Shown here: positions 7,627 to 15,900 of the stretch, in pieces
How the letters are laid out: every line of letters begins with the position of its first letter
How positions within the stretch are numbered: position 1 is the first letter of the stretch
DNA from: an uncultured bacterium
GTDB lineage: Bacteria > Actinomycetota > Coriobacteriia > Coriobacteriales > Eggerthellaceae
Assembly: GCA_905215325.1 (NCBI GenBank)
Contig: CAJMPP010000018.1
Coordinates: forward strand, 1 to 46,751
Length of the DNA: 46,751 nt
Reading direction: 5' to 3'
Program-made: the position numbers and the translations under genes
The notes under the pieces: model-generated
Databases searched by the model: none
The model's input: only the letters and a program-made list of their open reading frames with translations
Told to the model about the DNA's origin: nothing

Positions 7627-7863
7627 ATGTGGACCAACGCTTACTCATACGAGGACATCGGCGAGTTTCTGCGGGAGGTGCGCAGGGCGCGCGGTATCAC
7701 GCAGGTAGAGATGGCGAGAAAGCTCGGCTTCTCGTCGGTCACGCTCTCGGCGCTCGAGACGGGCAAGAACGTGTCGGCGATCAAGGTTGACCGCTACCTG
7801 CAGCAGCTGGGTTTTCGCATGGTGATCGTGCCCAAGGGCGCGGATGTGGAGGTGACCGAATGA
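7627..7863 (+). CDS. hipB: HipB-like antitoxin, XRE-family repressor
   Basis: 78 residues from ATG 7627. The frame is open further upstream, but that part covers the promoter and operator. It is a compact XRE helix-turn-helix: IGEFLREVRRARGITQVEMA, then RKLGFSSVTLSALETGKNVS, then a helix and a short beta tail (RMVIVPKG) like that used by HipB for dimerisation. The GTQ-type turn (ITQVEMARKLGFSSVTLSALE) is clear. It overlaps hipA at 7860 (ATGA), so the two are translationally coupled. It should repress its own promoter through the 15-bp inverted repeat and hold HipA inactive. Confidence 0.85.
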   Translation: MWTNAYSYEDIGEFLREVRRARGITQVEMARKLGFSSVTLSALETGKNVSAIKVDRYLQQLGFRMVIVPKGADVEVTE

Positions 7864-9140
7864 GGCAGCTCGACGTTTACCTCGGAGAAAGCCTGATCGG
7901 ACGCATCGTCGAGAACCGCAAGGGCGGGCGCTTCGAGTATGAGCAATCGATTGTTGGCAAACTTGCCGGCCGGCCGGTGCTCTCAATGGCGTTTCCCGCA
8001 AAAGTTCGCCCGTTCGGCGAGGCGAAGACTTCTGCTTGGTTCAATGGCCTGCTTCCCGAGGGAAACCGCCGCGACGAGGTTTGCAGAAGCCTTGGCGTGT
8101 TGCCGTATGACTGGATCGGCCTTCTCGCCGAGATAGGCTGGGAGTGCGCTGGTGCGGTGAGGGTGTTCGAGCACGGTCGTGAGCGCGCTTGCGAACTGCG
8201 GCTGGAGGAGATTCCCTCATCGGAGTTGGCTGAAAAGCTTTCGAGCGCTACGGAGCGTCTTCCGCAAGTTGAGAGCGGGTTGTTTCGCATGTCGCTAGGC
8301 GGCTTTCAGGAGAAGATGTGCGTTGTCATGCCGGCGATTCCTGAGGGGGCATCTTCCGTCGCCGCTGATGATGTTCTGCTTCCGATGGGTGACAGCCCCA
8401 GCACGCATATCCTCAAACCTGAAAGCGAGCATTATCCCGGTTTGGCGGAGTCTGAGGCGTGGGCCATGACGGCGGCCGGGAACGCGGCACGCGCGTCAAA
8501 GGTAGCCCTGCTCGATCTGGACGATGCGCCGAGCACGCTGGTGGTTGAGCGTTACGACAGAATCGCCGACAACGGCTCTGCACACGTGCTTAGGCTTCAT
8601 CAGGAGGATGTTTGCCAGGCGCTTGGAATCGACCCGCACGGTAAGTACGCTGCTGCGGGTGCGCCTAAGGGCAATGATCCCACATACGTTGCAATTGCCG
8701 GTTTGCTGCAGAAGTTCTCTTCCGATCCCGAGGGCGAGAAGGCGGAGCTGCTGCGCCAGCTTGTTGCGAACCTGGCGCTTGGCAACTGGGATGCGCATGC
8801 CAAGAACACGTCGTTTCTCTACTGCGAGCAAATGGTCCCCACGCTCGCACCGCTCTACGATGTGGTGCCCATTGCCGAGGTCGAGCCGCGCACGACGCTT
8901 CTTTCCATGCGCGTGAACGGGGTGATAGACCCCGGGAAGCTTACACGGGCCGATGTCGTCGCCGAGGCTGTTTCCTGGGGATTGGCCACAGCGGATGTTG
9001 AGTCGGTCGTCGACCGTGTGCTTAAGGATCTTGAGGAGGGCATCCGGATCGCATCGACGGCTTATCCGGCCGCTGCAGCCCGCCATGGGGCAAACGCGCT
9101 GGAAAGGATTCGCAAACTGAAAGGGGGTGCCCGGCATTGA
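7860..9140 (+). CDS. hipA: HipA-family toxin kinase (second intact copy)
   Basis: 426 residues. Domain order is as in E. coli HipA: a small N-subdomain starting LDVYLGESLIGRI, the FNGLLPEGNRRDEV and LAEIGWECAGAV motifs (about 61-100), the P-loop-like SLGGFQEKM (145-153), STHILKPES, VVERYDR, LRLHQEDVCQALG, catalytic GNWDAHAKN with Asp311, and LYDV with Asp334. It is closer to canonical HipA than the copy at 6284. The decayed copy at 887-1738 shares the LHQEDxCQALG and DAHxKN signatures with it. ATGA overlap with hipB gives coupled translation. Predicted to be a cytoplasmic protein kinase producing persistence or growth arrest when free of HipB. Confidence 0.9.
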   Translation: MRQLDVYLGESLIGRIVENRKGGRFEYEQSIVGKLAGRPVLSMAFPAKVRPFGEAKTSAWFNGLLPEGNRRDEVCRSLGVLPYDWIGLLAEIGWECAGAVRVFEHGRERACELRLEEIPSSELAEKLSSATERLPQVESGLFRMSLGGFQEKMCVVMPAIPEGASSVAADDVLLPMGDSPSTHILKPESEHYPGLAESEAWAMTAAGNAARASKVALLDLDDAPSTLVVERYDRIADNGSAHVLRLHQEDVCQALGIDPHGKYAAAGAPKGNDPTYVAIAGLLQKFSSDPEGEKAELLRQLVANLALGNWDAHAKNTSFLYCEQMVPTLAPLYDVVPIAEVEPRTTLLSMRVNGVIDPGKLTRADVVAEAVSWGLATADVESVVDRVLKDLEEGIRIASTAYPAAAARHGANALERIRKLKGGARH

Positions 9141-9155
9141 GATGGCGTTGATCTG

Positions 9156-9170
9156 GTGAACAGGGGACGG
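9156..9170. repeat. B-family arm, copy B6
   Basis: GTGAACAGGGGACGG, 6 bp upstream of element A3. The juxtaposition of a B arm and an A element is also seen at 21867/21912. Confidence 0.6.
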
Positions 9171-9176
9171 TTGCCA

Positions 9177-9349
9177 TGCGACTTCTGGGCGGTTCTGCAG
9201 GAAATGGGCCCTGATTTTGCCATGGGTCCTTGGTTTCTGTGCGGTTCTCCGCAGGCGTCGTCCGCTGTCGACTTCGCTGACCTGGGGAAACGCTGCCGCT
9301 GCGCGGCCTTTCGGGTTGAATCCGCCTGCAAAACCGCCCAGAAGTCGCA
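9177..9349. repeat. Dispersed ~173-bp element, copy A3
   Basis: Begins TGCGACTTCTGGGCGGTTCT and ends AAAACCGCCCAGAAGTCGCA. It is the same length as A1 (173 bp), with GACCTGGGGAAACGCTG conserved and a weaker internal arm near 9231. It lies just downstream of hipA. Confidence 0.8.
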
Positions 9350-9712
9350 AGCGGGCTTCCCATGGCGCTGTAAGTTACCTGGCTAGTCCGCCGCGCTCCC
9401 GCTGCGAGTTGTCCGGCTAGTCCGCCGACTCCCGTCGCTCCCGTCGTGACCCCGGTAGCATGCGTGCCGCGCTTGGCGCCTGTGCCTGCGCCTCTGCGTT
9501 CCCCTTCGCGTTCCCCCTCGCCGTACTCCGAAAGCGGGGGTAAAACAAGACTGCAATCGTTTAGCGGAATGGGGTAGGCTGGCACTTGAGGATCGAAACG
9601 GTTCCGCTGTCGCGGTGCCGGTCGGTTCTCGCAATAAATCCCACGTGATGCGTCGGGGGACGCAGGGATGGGACGCATATTCGACCGAACGATCACCCGC
9701 CCAGTTGAACGC
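9350..9712. other. Intergenic stretch without a recognisable gene
   Basis: It contains two direct copies of GGCTAGTCCGCCG (9381 and 9415) and C-rich sequence. No coding frame here looks protein-like and no promoter is clear. Confidence 0.5.
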
Positions 9713-9807
9713 CAAGGTTGTATTGGAGCCGCCCTTCGGGGCTGCAACCTTGCCGATCATGAACAGGCGAAGCTGCATTGGAGCCGCCCGCAAGGGCTGT
9801 AGCTGCG
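9713..9807 (+). repeat. Two tandem 40-nt hairpins with covarying stems
   Basis: Units at 9713-9752 and 9768-9807 share the unpaired segment ATTGGAGCC and an inner GCCC/GGGC stem. The loop is TTCG in the first and GCAA in the second, both stable tetraloop types. The outer stem is 8 bp in the first and 7 of 8 in the second, with compensatory changes at three pairs. This points to a conserved RNA (or single-stranded DNA) structure upstream of the MaoC gene. See findings. Confidence 0.55.
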
Positions 9808-10000
9808 TCTTTTCGAATCCGGGCTGGGGTTGATCATCTCGTTCGCGGGGGTTTGCGATACCCCTTTCTCGGTCTGCGCAATGATTCAGGGGAATCTTGC
9901 GCTGTTCAGCTTGATCAGAACTGCGCCGCGTCGCTCAAACGTGGGGAAATCCTATATCACTTGCTGCGTTTTCGCAGTTCTCTTTCCAAAGGAGAATGTC

Positions 10001-10879
10001 ATGGCTATTTCCACCGAGATCGTCGGGAAGACCTTTGGCCCGTTCGTGCGCGACTACACCTTCAAGGACCTTGAGATTTGCGCGCTTGGTTGCGGCGCCG
10101 GCTGGGACGGCCGCGTGGACCTGGAGTACGTCAACGAAGGCGACGCCAAGAACCCGGACCTGAAGGTTCTGCCCATTTTCGCCGTGCCGCTGACCGTCAA
10201 CGAGGAGATGACCACCACCCTCGACTACGGCTTCGACTACTCCGGCTCGCTGCACTACGGCATCGACGTGCATTTCCATGCGCCGTTCAAGATGAACGAC
10301 CACATCGAGACGTTCGTGACCCAGGAGGCAATCTGGGATCGCGGCGAGGGTCGCGGCTCGCTGTCCAAGCAGGTCGGCAAGTCGTATTCCGCCGACGGCA
10401 CCCATCTGTGCACGGTCGATACCTACGACTGCTGCATCTACGACGGCGGTTGGGGCGGCGAGCAGCCGCCGAGGGACTCCGTGGAGTATCCCGACCGCGA
10501 GCCCGATTTCACGTACGAGGAAACCTACGGCTACAACTGGCCGCTGGTGTATCGCCTGATGGGCGACTGGCATCAGCAGCACATCGACTGGTCCTACACC
10601 GAGCAGACCGGCCTTGAGCGCCCGATTGCGCACGGCGTCAGCAGCGCCGGCGTGGCCATGCGCCACGTCATCTCCCTGCTGTTCCCGGACCACCCCGAGG
10701 CGATGACGCGCTTCAAGTGCCGCTTCACCTCCCCGGTGCTGCCGGGCGTGCGCCTGCGCACCATCGTGTGGAAGACCGCCGAGGGCGAGGCGAAGTTCCG
10801 CATGGTCAACGCCGGCGCGCCCGACTCCAAGCCGTTCCTGAACCACGGCATCGTGGAGTGGGACCCCGCTCGCGCCTAG
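10001..10879 (+). CDS. MaoC-like hydratase (hotdog fold), double-domain type
   Basis: 292 residues from ATG 10001, with AAAGGAG eight bases upstream. The longer upstream frame has no ribosome-binding site and codes poor sequence. The N-terminal half (GKTFGPFVRDYTFKDLEICA, then FAVPLTVNE, HYGIDVHFHAPF) resembles the N-terminal MaoC-like/FAS1 dehydratase-like domain. The C-terminal half holds a hydratase-2-like region (RPIAHGVSSAGVAMRHVI, then FKCRFTSPVLPGVRL), matching the usual pattern of a His-Gly segment followed by a helix and a Pro-Gly strand. Family members hydrate trans-2-enoyl-CoA or related unsaturated acyl thioesters. The substrate is not evident and the gene stands alone. A strong terminator lies 217 bp downstream. 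Confidence 0.8.
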   Translation: MAISTEIVGKTFGPFVRDYTFKDLEICALGCGAGWDGRVDLEYVNEGDAKNPDLKVLPIFAVPLTVNEEMTTTLDYGFDYSGSLHYGIDVHFHAPFKMNDHIETFVTQEAIWDRGEGRGSLSKQVGKSYSADGTHLCTVDTYDCCIYDGGWGGEQPPRDSVEYPDREPDFTYEETYGYNWPLVYRLMGDWHQQHIDWSYTEQTGLERPIAHGVSSAGVAMRHVISLLFPDHPEAMTRFKCRFTSPVLPGVRLRTIVWKTAEGEAKFRMVNAGAPDSKPFLNHGIVEWDPARA

Positions 10880-11095
10880 CGGTTTTGCGCAGCAGCCGGG
10901 CGGCGGTCGGCTGAGCGGCCGATCGATGCCGCGTAAGCTGATGGCGAAGCGGCTTCGCTCGGCCGTCGGCTTCGTTTGAACGCGGGTTACTCTTGAAGCG
11001 GTAGCGACTTGAGTTCGGTTACGGCTTGGGAAGATCGGCCGTGGGTTGAGGATGGCTGAGACCGGGTTTCGGCTGCAAACGAAATATGAGTTACA

Positions 11096-11133
11096 ACGTG
11101 TGGCAGGGATGCGTCCCTGCCACACGTGTTTTT
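11096..11133 (+). terminator. Rho-independent terminator after the MaoC gene
   Basis: A 14-bp perfect stem (ACGTGTGGCAGGGA with its complement, loop TGCG) followed by GTTTTT. It is the strongest candidate end for the MaoC transcript. Confidence 0.75.
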
Positions 11134-11205
11134 GCCCGACGTTTTGCCGGCGATATCGTACGCTCGCTTCCGCGTGCGGGAAACTTTTGTCGCGAATATG
11201 CCACG

Positions 11206-11352
11206 GATTGCGAGTTTTCCGAATGGCGAACGTGGCGCGGCGTGCGGCGGCTTGCGCTCGGCGTGGCATACGCATCGTTCGTCGCGTTCCGCAAGCGAAA
11301 TCGACCAGCAAACGCCCTCCCCGTCGCCGGCAAATCCGGAAAACTCGCAATC
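11206..11352. repeat. GAGTTTTCCG family, inverted pair D1/D2
   Basis: GATTGCGAGTTTTCCG (11206-11221) recurs as its exact reverse complement at 11337-11352. A third copy, GAGTTTTCCGAATGGCGAA, lies near 12436. The sequence between the arms has no convincing gene. Confidence 0.55.
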
Positions 11353-11471
11353 TGTGACACGAAACGCCGTAACGTTCCCGTTCTTCCGTTTTCGGAGCGG
11401 GGTTAGCTCGGGTGTACAATGGGCGCGTTCTCAATATCGCTTAATGAAAGCGCGCGCGGAAGGATTTCGCT

Positions 11472-12182
11472 ATGGATACGGGCATCGCTGTTGACACCGC
11501 CTCGGGCATCGTTACGGATGTCGCTACGGACATGAAACAGGCTATGCGGCAGCGTCACACTGTGCGGAAGTTCACGTCCGCGCCGCTTTCTGCCGAGCTG
11601 ATCTCGCAGCTCAACGGCCGCGTTCGCGCAAACAACGAGCGTTTCGGGTTGGCGATCTCGCTGAAGGTGGGCGACGAATCGGCGCTGCCCGGCGCGCTCA
11701 AGCTGTTCTTCGCCAAGGGCGTGCGCAATTATTTCGTGCTGGCCGGCAGCGACAGGCCTGGGCTTGACGAGGACCTCGGCTATGCAAGCGCCGACTTGAT
11801 GCTTTTTGCGCAGACGCTCGGGCTGAACACGTGGTGGATCGGCGGTACGTTCAGCCGCAAGAACGTCGAGCAGGCGGTACCGGGGAAGAAGGTCATCGGC
11901 ATCGTCGCCGTGGGCTTCGGCGCCACGTCGGGCGTTGCTCACAAGAGCAAGACGGCGTCTGAGGTTAGCTCGTTCGAGGGTCCGGCGCCGCAGTGGTTTG
12001 CAGACGGCGTGCAGGCGGCGCTTCTCGCCCCGACGGCGCTCAACAAGCAGCGCTTTCGAATCGTCGGCGAAGGCGACAAAGTTTCCATCAGCGAAAACGG
12101 CGGCGCATTCAGCGGCGCGGACATCGGCATCGTGAAGTACCACTTCGAGTTGGGCGCCGGAGAGGCATTCGAGTGGGCATAA
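11472..12182 (+). CDS. Nitroreductase-family flavoprotein
   Basis: 236 residues from ATG 11472 after GGAAGGA. After a ~20-residue leader it reads MKQAMRQRHTVRKFTSAPLS, the N-terminal R-x-S/T-V-R-x-F signature of FMN-dependent nitroreductases. ISQLNGRVRANNERFGLAIS, then DLGYASADLMLFAQTLGLNTWWIGGTF and GKKVIGIVAVGFG follow the family pattern. Members of this fold use FMN and NAD(P)H to reduce nitro groups, quinones or other acceptors. The second half carries a repeat-like PQWFADGVQAALLAPTALNK, resembling the nitroreductase TM1586 subgroup in which two half-domains are fused. Substrate unknown. Cytoplasmic and probably monocistronic: strong terminators or repeats lie on both sides. Confidence 0.85.
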   Translation: MDTGIAVDTASGIVTDVATDMKQAMRQRHTVRKFTSAPLSAELISQLNGRVRANNERFGLAISLKVGDESALPGALKLFFAKGVRNYFVLAGSDRPGLDEDLGYASADLMLFAQTLGLNTWWIGGTFSRKNVEQAVPGKKVIGIVAVGFGATSGVAHKSKTASEVSSFEGPAPQWFADGVQAALLAPTALNKQRFRIVGEGDKVSISENGGAFSGADIGIVKYHFELGAGEAFEWA

Positions 12183-12193
12183 GCCGCTTCGGG

Positions 12194-12318
12194 CGGACGC
12201 TTCGGGGACGTAGGGTTGTCTGTCCGACTTGCGCGGACACTTTGGGGACGTAGTTTTTTCTGTCCGACTTGGGCGGATCGGACGCTTTGGGGACGTAGGG
12301 TCATCTGTCCGGCTTGCG
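12194..12318. repeat. Three tandem 40-bp GGGGACGTAG units (C1)
   Basis: Units at 12194-12233, 12234-12273 and 12279-12318 each read CGGAC, then GCTTTGGGGACGTAGGG or a close variant, then TCTGTCCGACTTGCG. Five extra bases (CGGAT) separate units two and three. They begin 12 bp after the nitroreductase stop codon. Confidence 0.8.
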
Positions 12319-12695
12319 CGGATGAGCCTGCGCTCTCAGTGCGCGCCTTCATGTGCCTGTCTCCTTCGCATGCGCCCCAGTCCTCCTCTCTTCCCGTGTG
12401 GGGAAAGCTTTTACCGTAGCTGTTTCCCAGATCGTGAGTTTTCCGAATGGCGAATGCTGCTGGCAGCGTTCCGATAACGCGCAGGGGAGGCTTCGTGCCC
12501 TTTCATCCGCGTAACTGTTCTTGCGTTTGATTCCCGATGATTGTGCTGCGTCTCTGGGGCGTTTCCGCCGTTGCCGTCGTGCGCTCGGACCGCGGCTCGC
12601 TCCCTTATGGTGCTGAAGCCTCCATGCGCATGCTTTTGCAGGGCGTTTCGCATTGCGTCGTTGCGTCTTCCTCTCTTCTTGCGGAGTTTGATTCC
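12319..12695. other. Intergenic stretch with one short D-family repeat
   Basis: A D-family copy (GAGTTTTCCGAATGGCGAA) lies at 12436-12454. Otherwise I see no gene and no clear promoter. Confidence 0.45.
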
Positions 12696-12740
12696 TGACA
12701 GTTAGTGCTACGTCCCCGAAGTGTCTGGCCGAAGCGTCTG
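12696..12740. repeat. C-family half element (C2), inverse orientation
   Basis: TGACAGTTAGTGCTACGTCC, then CCGAAGTGTC and GAAGCGTC: the reverse complement of one arm of the C palindromes at 19613 and 20036. It faces the C1 units, so the large surface-protein gene is bracketed by C repeats on both sides. Confidence 0.65.
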
Positions 12741-12916
12741 AGTTGGGGCAGTTGATTGTTGCTGCAGCATTTTACCTGGTCAGGGGATGGTTCGTATATG
12801 CGTACCTAGTTGTTTTGGCGGGTTTTGGGGATGATGCAGGGTGGATTGGGAGTTTGTGCGCGCTGCGTCGGGGGCTTGTCGCTGCTGCTGGGTGCGCTGA
12901 TGGGAAGGAGCTGAGA

Positions 12917-15900
12917 ATGAGGGCGGAAAGGCGTAGCCGGGCCGGTGGGCATCGGCCTGAAATGCCGCAAAGGCACATGCGCGTGTCGCGTTCGGGAGTG
13001 CGTCCTTGGCGGGTGGCTTGGCGTCGCGGGACGGCGGTGGCGTTGTCGTGCATTTTGGCGGCGGGCTTGGTGCCCGTGGCCGGTTTTGCGCAGGGTTCGG
13101 AAACCATCGCCGCGGCGCGTGAAAGTTTGCGGGCGAACGCTTCCGGTGCGGCCGACGGCGCGGGTGGAAATGCCGGCGAAGCCGCTAGCGGTTTTGCAGC
13201 CGACGACGCGGGCGGCGCTGCTGCCGACTCCGCCGATGACGGGGTGCTCGTCGTAGGCTCGGAGGTCGTTGCGGGCGGCGAAGGGTCCGCCGACGCACAA
13301 AGTGCTCAGGGTTCGCAAAGCGGCCAGAATCTGCAAGGTTCGCAAGCTGGCGCAGGAGCGGCGCCGTCGGCCACCGACGCCAATGGCCTCACGGCCGGCA
13401 ACGCCGCCGGGGACCCCAACGACCCCGCAGCCGCCAACGACCCCGCAGTCTCGGCCGACCCCGACCCCGACGCCGACCCCGACGCCGAGAACCCGGGTCC
13501 CGCTCCCGACTACGATGGCACCGAGGCCGCCTACGTCTACAACGACTACTACGGCGAATACCTGCTGGCAACCGCCAAGGGCATCACCGGCGACAAGGCT
13601 GACGGCGACGTCGGCTACGTTGCCGGCGCGGCAACGCCCGCGCAGGTCTGGCTGACCCTGGACGAGAAAGCCAACGAGCTGGCCGTGCACCATGTCGACG
13701 CCGGCGCTGTCGCGTTCGAGGTCCCGGCATCCGTCGACGGCCGCCCCATCACCACCATCGGCGGCTGCGGATCGTCGAACCTGACCTCGGTCACGTTCCC
13801 CGCCGATTCCCGCGTCACGTACCTGAGCTGGGGCGCGTTCTGCCGCTCGCAGCTGCAGTCCATCGCGCTGCCCAGCAGCTTGGAGGCGCTTGGCGAAAGC
13901 GTGTTCAGCGACTGCGAAAAGCTGCAAACGGTGGAGTGGCCGAAGAACAACGACATGCTCAAAACCATCCCCGCCGAGACGTTCGCCGGCTGCTCCATGC
14001 TAAATGACGGCGTAGTGACAAGCATCCCCGCAAGCGTGGAGACCATCGACTACCGCGCCTTTGCAAATTGCTCTCCTCGCATCTACGTGCAAGGCGAGAC
14101 GCCCGAGCCATTCACCGAGGTCAACGTGCCCGGCACCATCAAAACCATCGAGCGCAACGCATTCGAAGGCTGCGAACACGTCCGTTCCGTCACCATCGGA
14201 GACGGCGTGCAGACCATCGGGAAACGCGCCTTCGCCAGCATGCCGCTTATGGCGGGCGCGGAAGTGGTGCTGCCCGCAAGCGTGAGCACCATGGGCCAGG
14301 ACGCGTTCGACAACACGCAAATCGTTTCGAGGCCCTCTGGCACCGAGTGGAAGCGCAACGCCGTGACGCTGCGCGTGCTCAACCCCGACTTCGAGCTGAC
14401 CGAATACGAGTACGGCGGCACGCTGGAGATCGACGGCAAGAAGTACGAGAACCCGTTCTCGGTGGGGCAGACCATCGTGGCGTTCGCGAGGAACTCGGCG
14501 GGCCAGCCGTCGTGGATCAAACGCACCGCTGACGCTGTGGCTGGTCAGGAAGACGAGCACTACCCGGGCAAGCCCGCCTACACGTTCCAGTGGATGGAGG
14601 AATCGTCCCAGGTCACGGGCAAGGTTCCCACGGGGGCGCAGGTGACGCTGTTCCAGAACGGCGTGGCTACCATGGCGAAGGTGTCCGCGGACGGCACGTT
14701 CGCCGTCGAAGCGCTGTCGAACACGCCGGCCACGCTGCAGGTGAGCTTGGAGGGTTGCTACGACCAGGTGCTCACGCGCGCGGCCGAGGCCATGGCCGGC
14801 ACGTGGGACGTGGGCGAGCTTAAAGCCGAATCGTTCGAGAAACTGCCCGCGCAGCGCCTGATGAACGTGAACTTGCGCAAGCAGGTGGGCACCGGCGAGG
14901 ATGGATCGCCCGCGTGGGAGGCCGTGCTCTCCGATAGCGGCCTGACCTTCGAGCTGCGCCAGGGTGATCGCGTGCTGCGCGAGGGCGAGGATGCCGATTA
15001 TGTGCGGCAGGGCCTGAGCGTGCTGCTTTCGCAGGAGGTGGCGGATGCGGCGAAGGAGCTCACGCTTTCCGTGACGCCCGATGATTCGTTATCGCTCGGC
15101 GCGGGCGAAGGCCGGGCCATGTCCGCCGACGGCGCGTTCGACGTTGATCTGCGCTCGTGGGGCGGCATGGAGGTGACCACGAAGTCGGCGTTTTCCGGAA
15201 GCAACGATGTGATGGTGTTCCGCAACGGCGCGTGTGTGGCCACGGGCCTGTCCGATTCCGCAGGTGAGCTGCCGTTTTCGCTCGACAGTCTGAAGGCTGG
15301 CGCGTACACGGTGATCGCCGTGAACCACACGAGCGTCGATCTGCGGGTGCCCACGCTGGCCGCCTTCGATCGCCTGAAGCTTGAGGAGGGCGTGCAGTAC
15401 GCGCGCGCCGACGTGCAGGTCGAGGATGGCGCGCAGGCGCAGGTTGCCCTCGACGTGCCCGTGTTCGATGCGTCCGCGTACCTGACGCAATGCGGCGTCA
15501 TGAAGCAAAGCGGCGTGGTTGCCGATCGCAGCGCCATCGTGGCGGGCGTGGAAGCGCAGGTCAGGGTCAGTTTCAACCTTGATCAGGAACGCGACGCCGT
15601 GCTGCAGCTGGAGATGCCCGATGGCGATTTCTCCGACATCGCCATCGGCGCGAACATCGGCGACGAGGCCAAGCAGCTGCCCTTCACACGCAACGGCGAC
15701 GTCGTGTCGGTGGACCTGGGCCATGCGCAGACAGGCGACCTGTTCGTGCGCTTCGTCGCGCATCGCGCGGGCGCGTGCACGGTGAACGCGACGCTTAAGC
15801 TCGGCGACGCCGTGCTGCCGCTGGGCGCCGCGGACATGAGCGTCTACGATGCCGGCATCGAGCTGCCGTCGTCCCAGGTCACAGCCGTTACGGGTAACAA

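Noticed and set aside
9713..9807. Two-repeat CRISPR array
   Set aside because: The GTTG...CAAC ends and internal hairpin recall some type III repeats, but only two degenerate copies exist, the implied spacer is about 15-23 nt, and no cas gene is present.
9830..10000. N-terminal extension of the MaoC-like protein
   Set aside because: The added residues do not resemble the family, and AAAGGAG lies directly before ATG 10001.
12743..12916. N-terminal extension of the surface protein to 12743
   Set aside because: No ribosome-binding site, and it would bury the signal peptide behind 58 residues; ATG 12917 has AAGGAG at good spacing.
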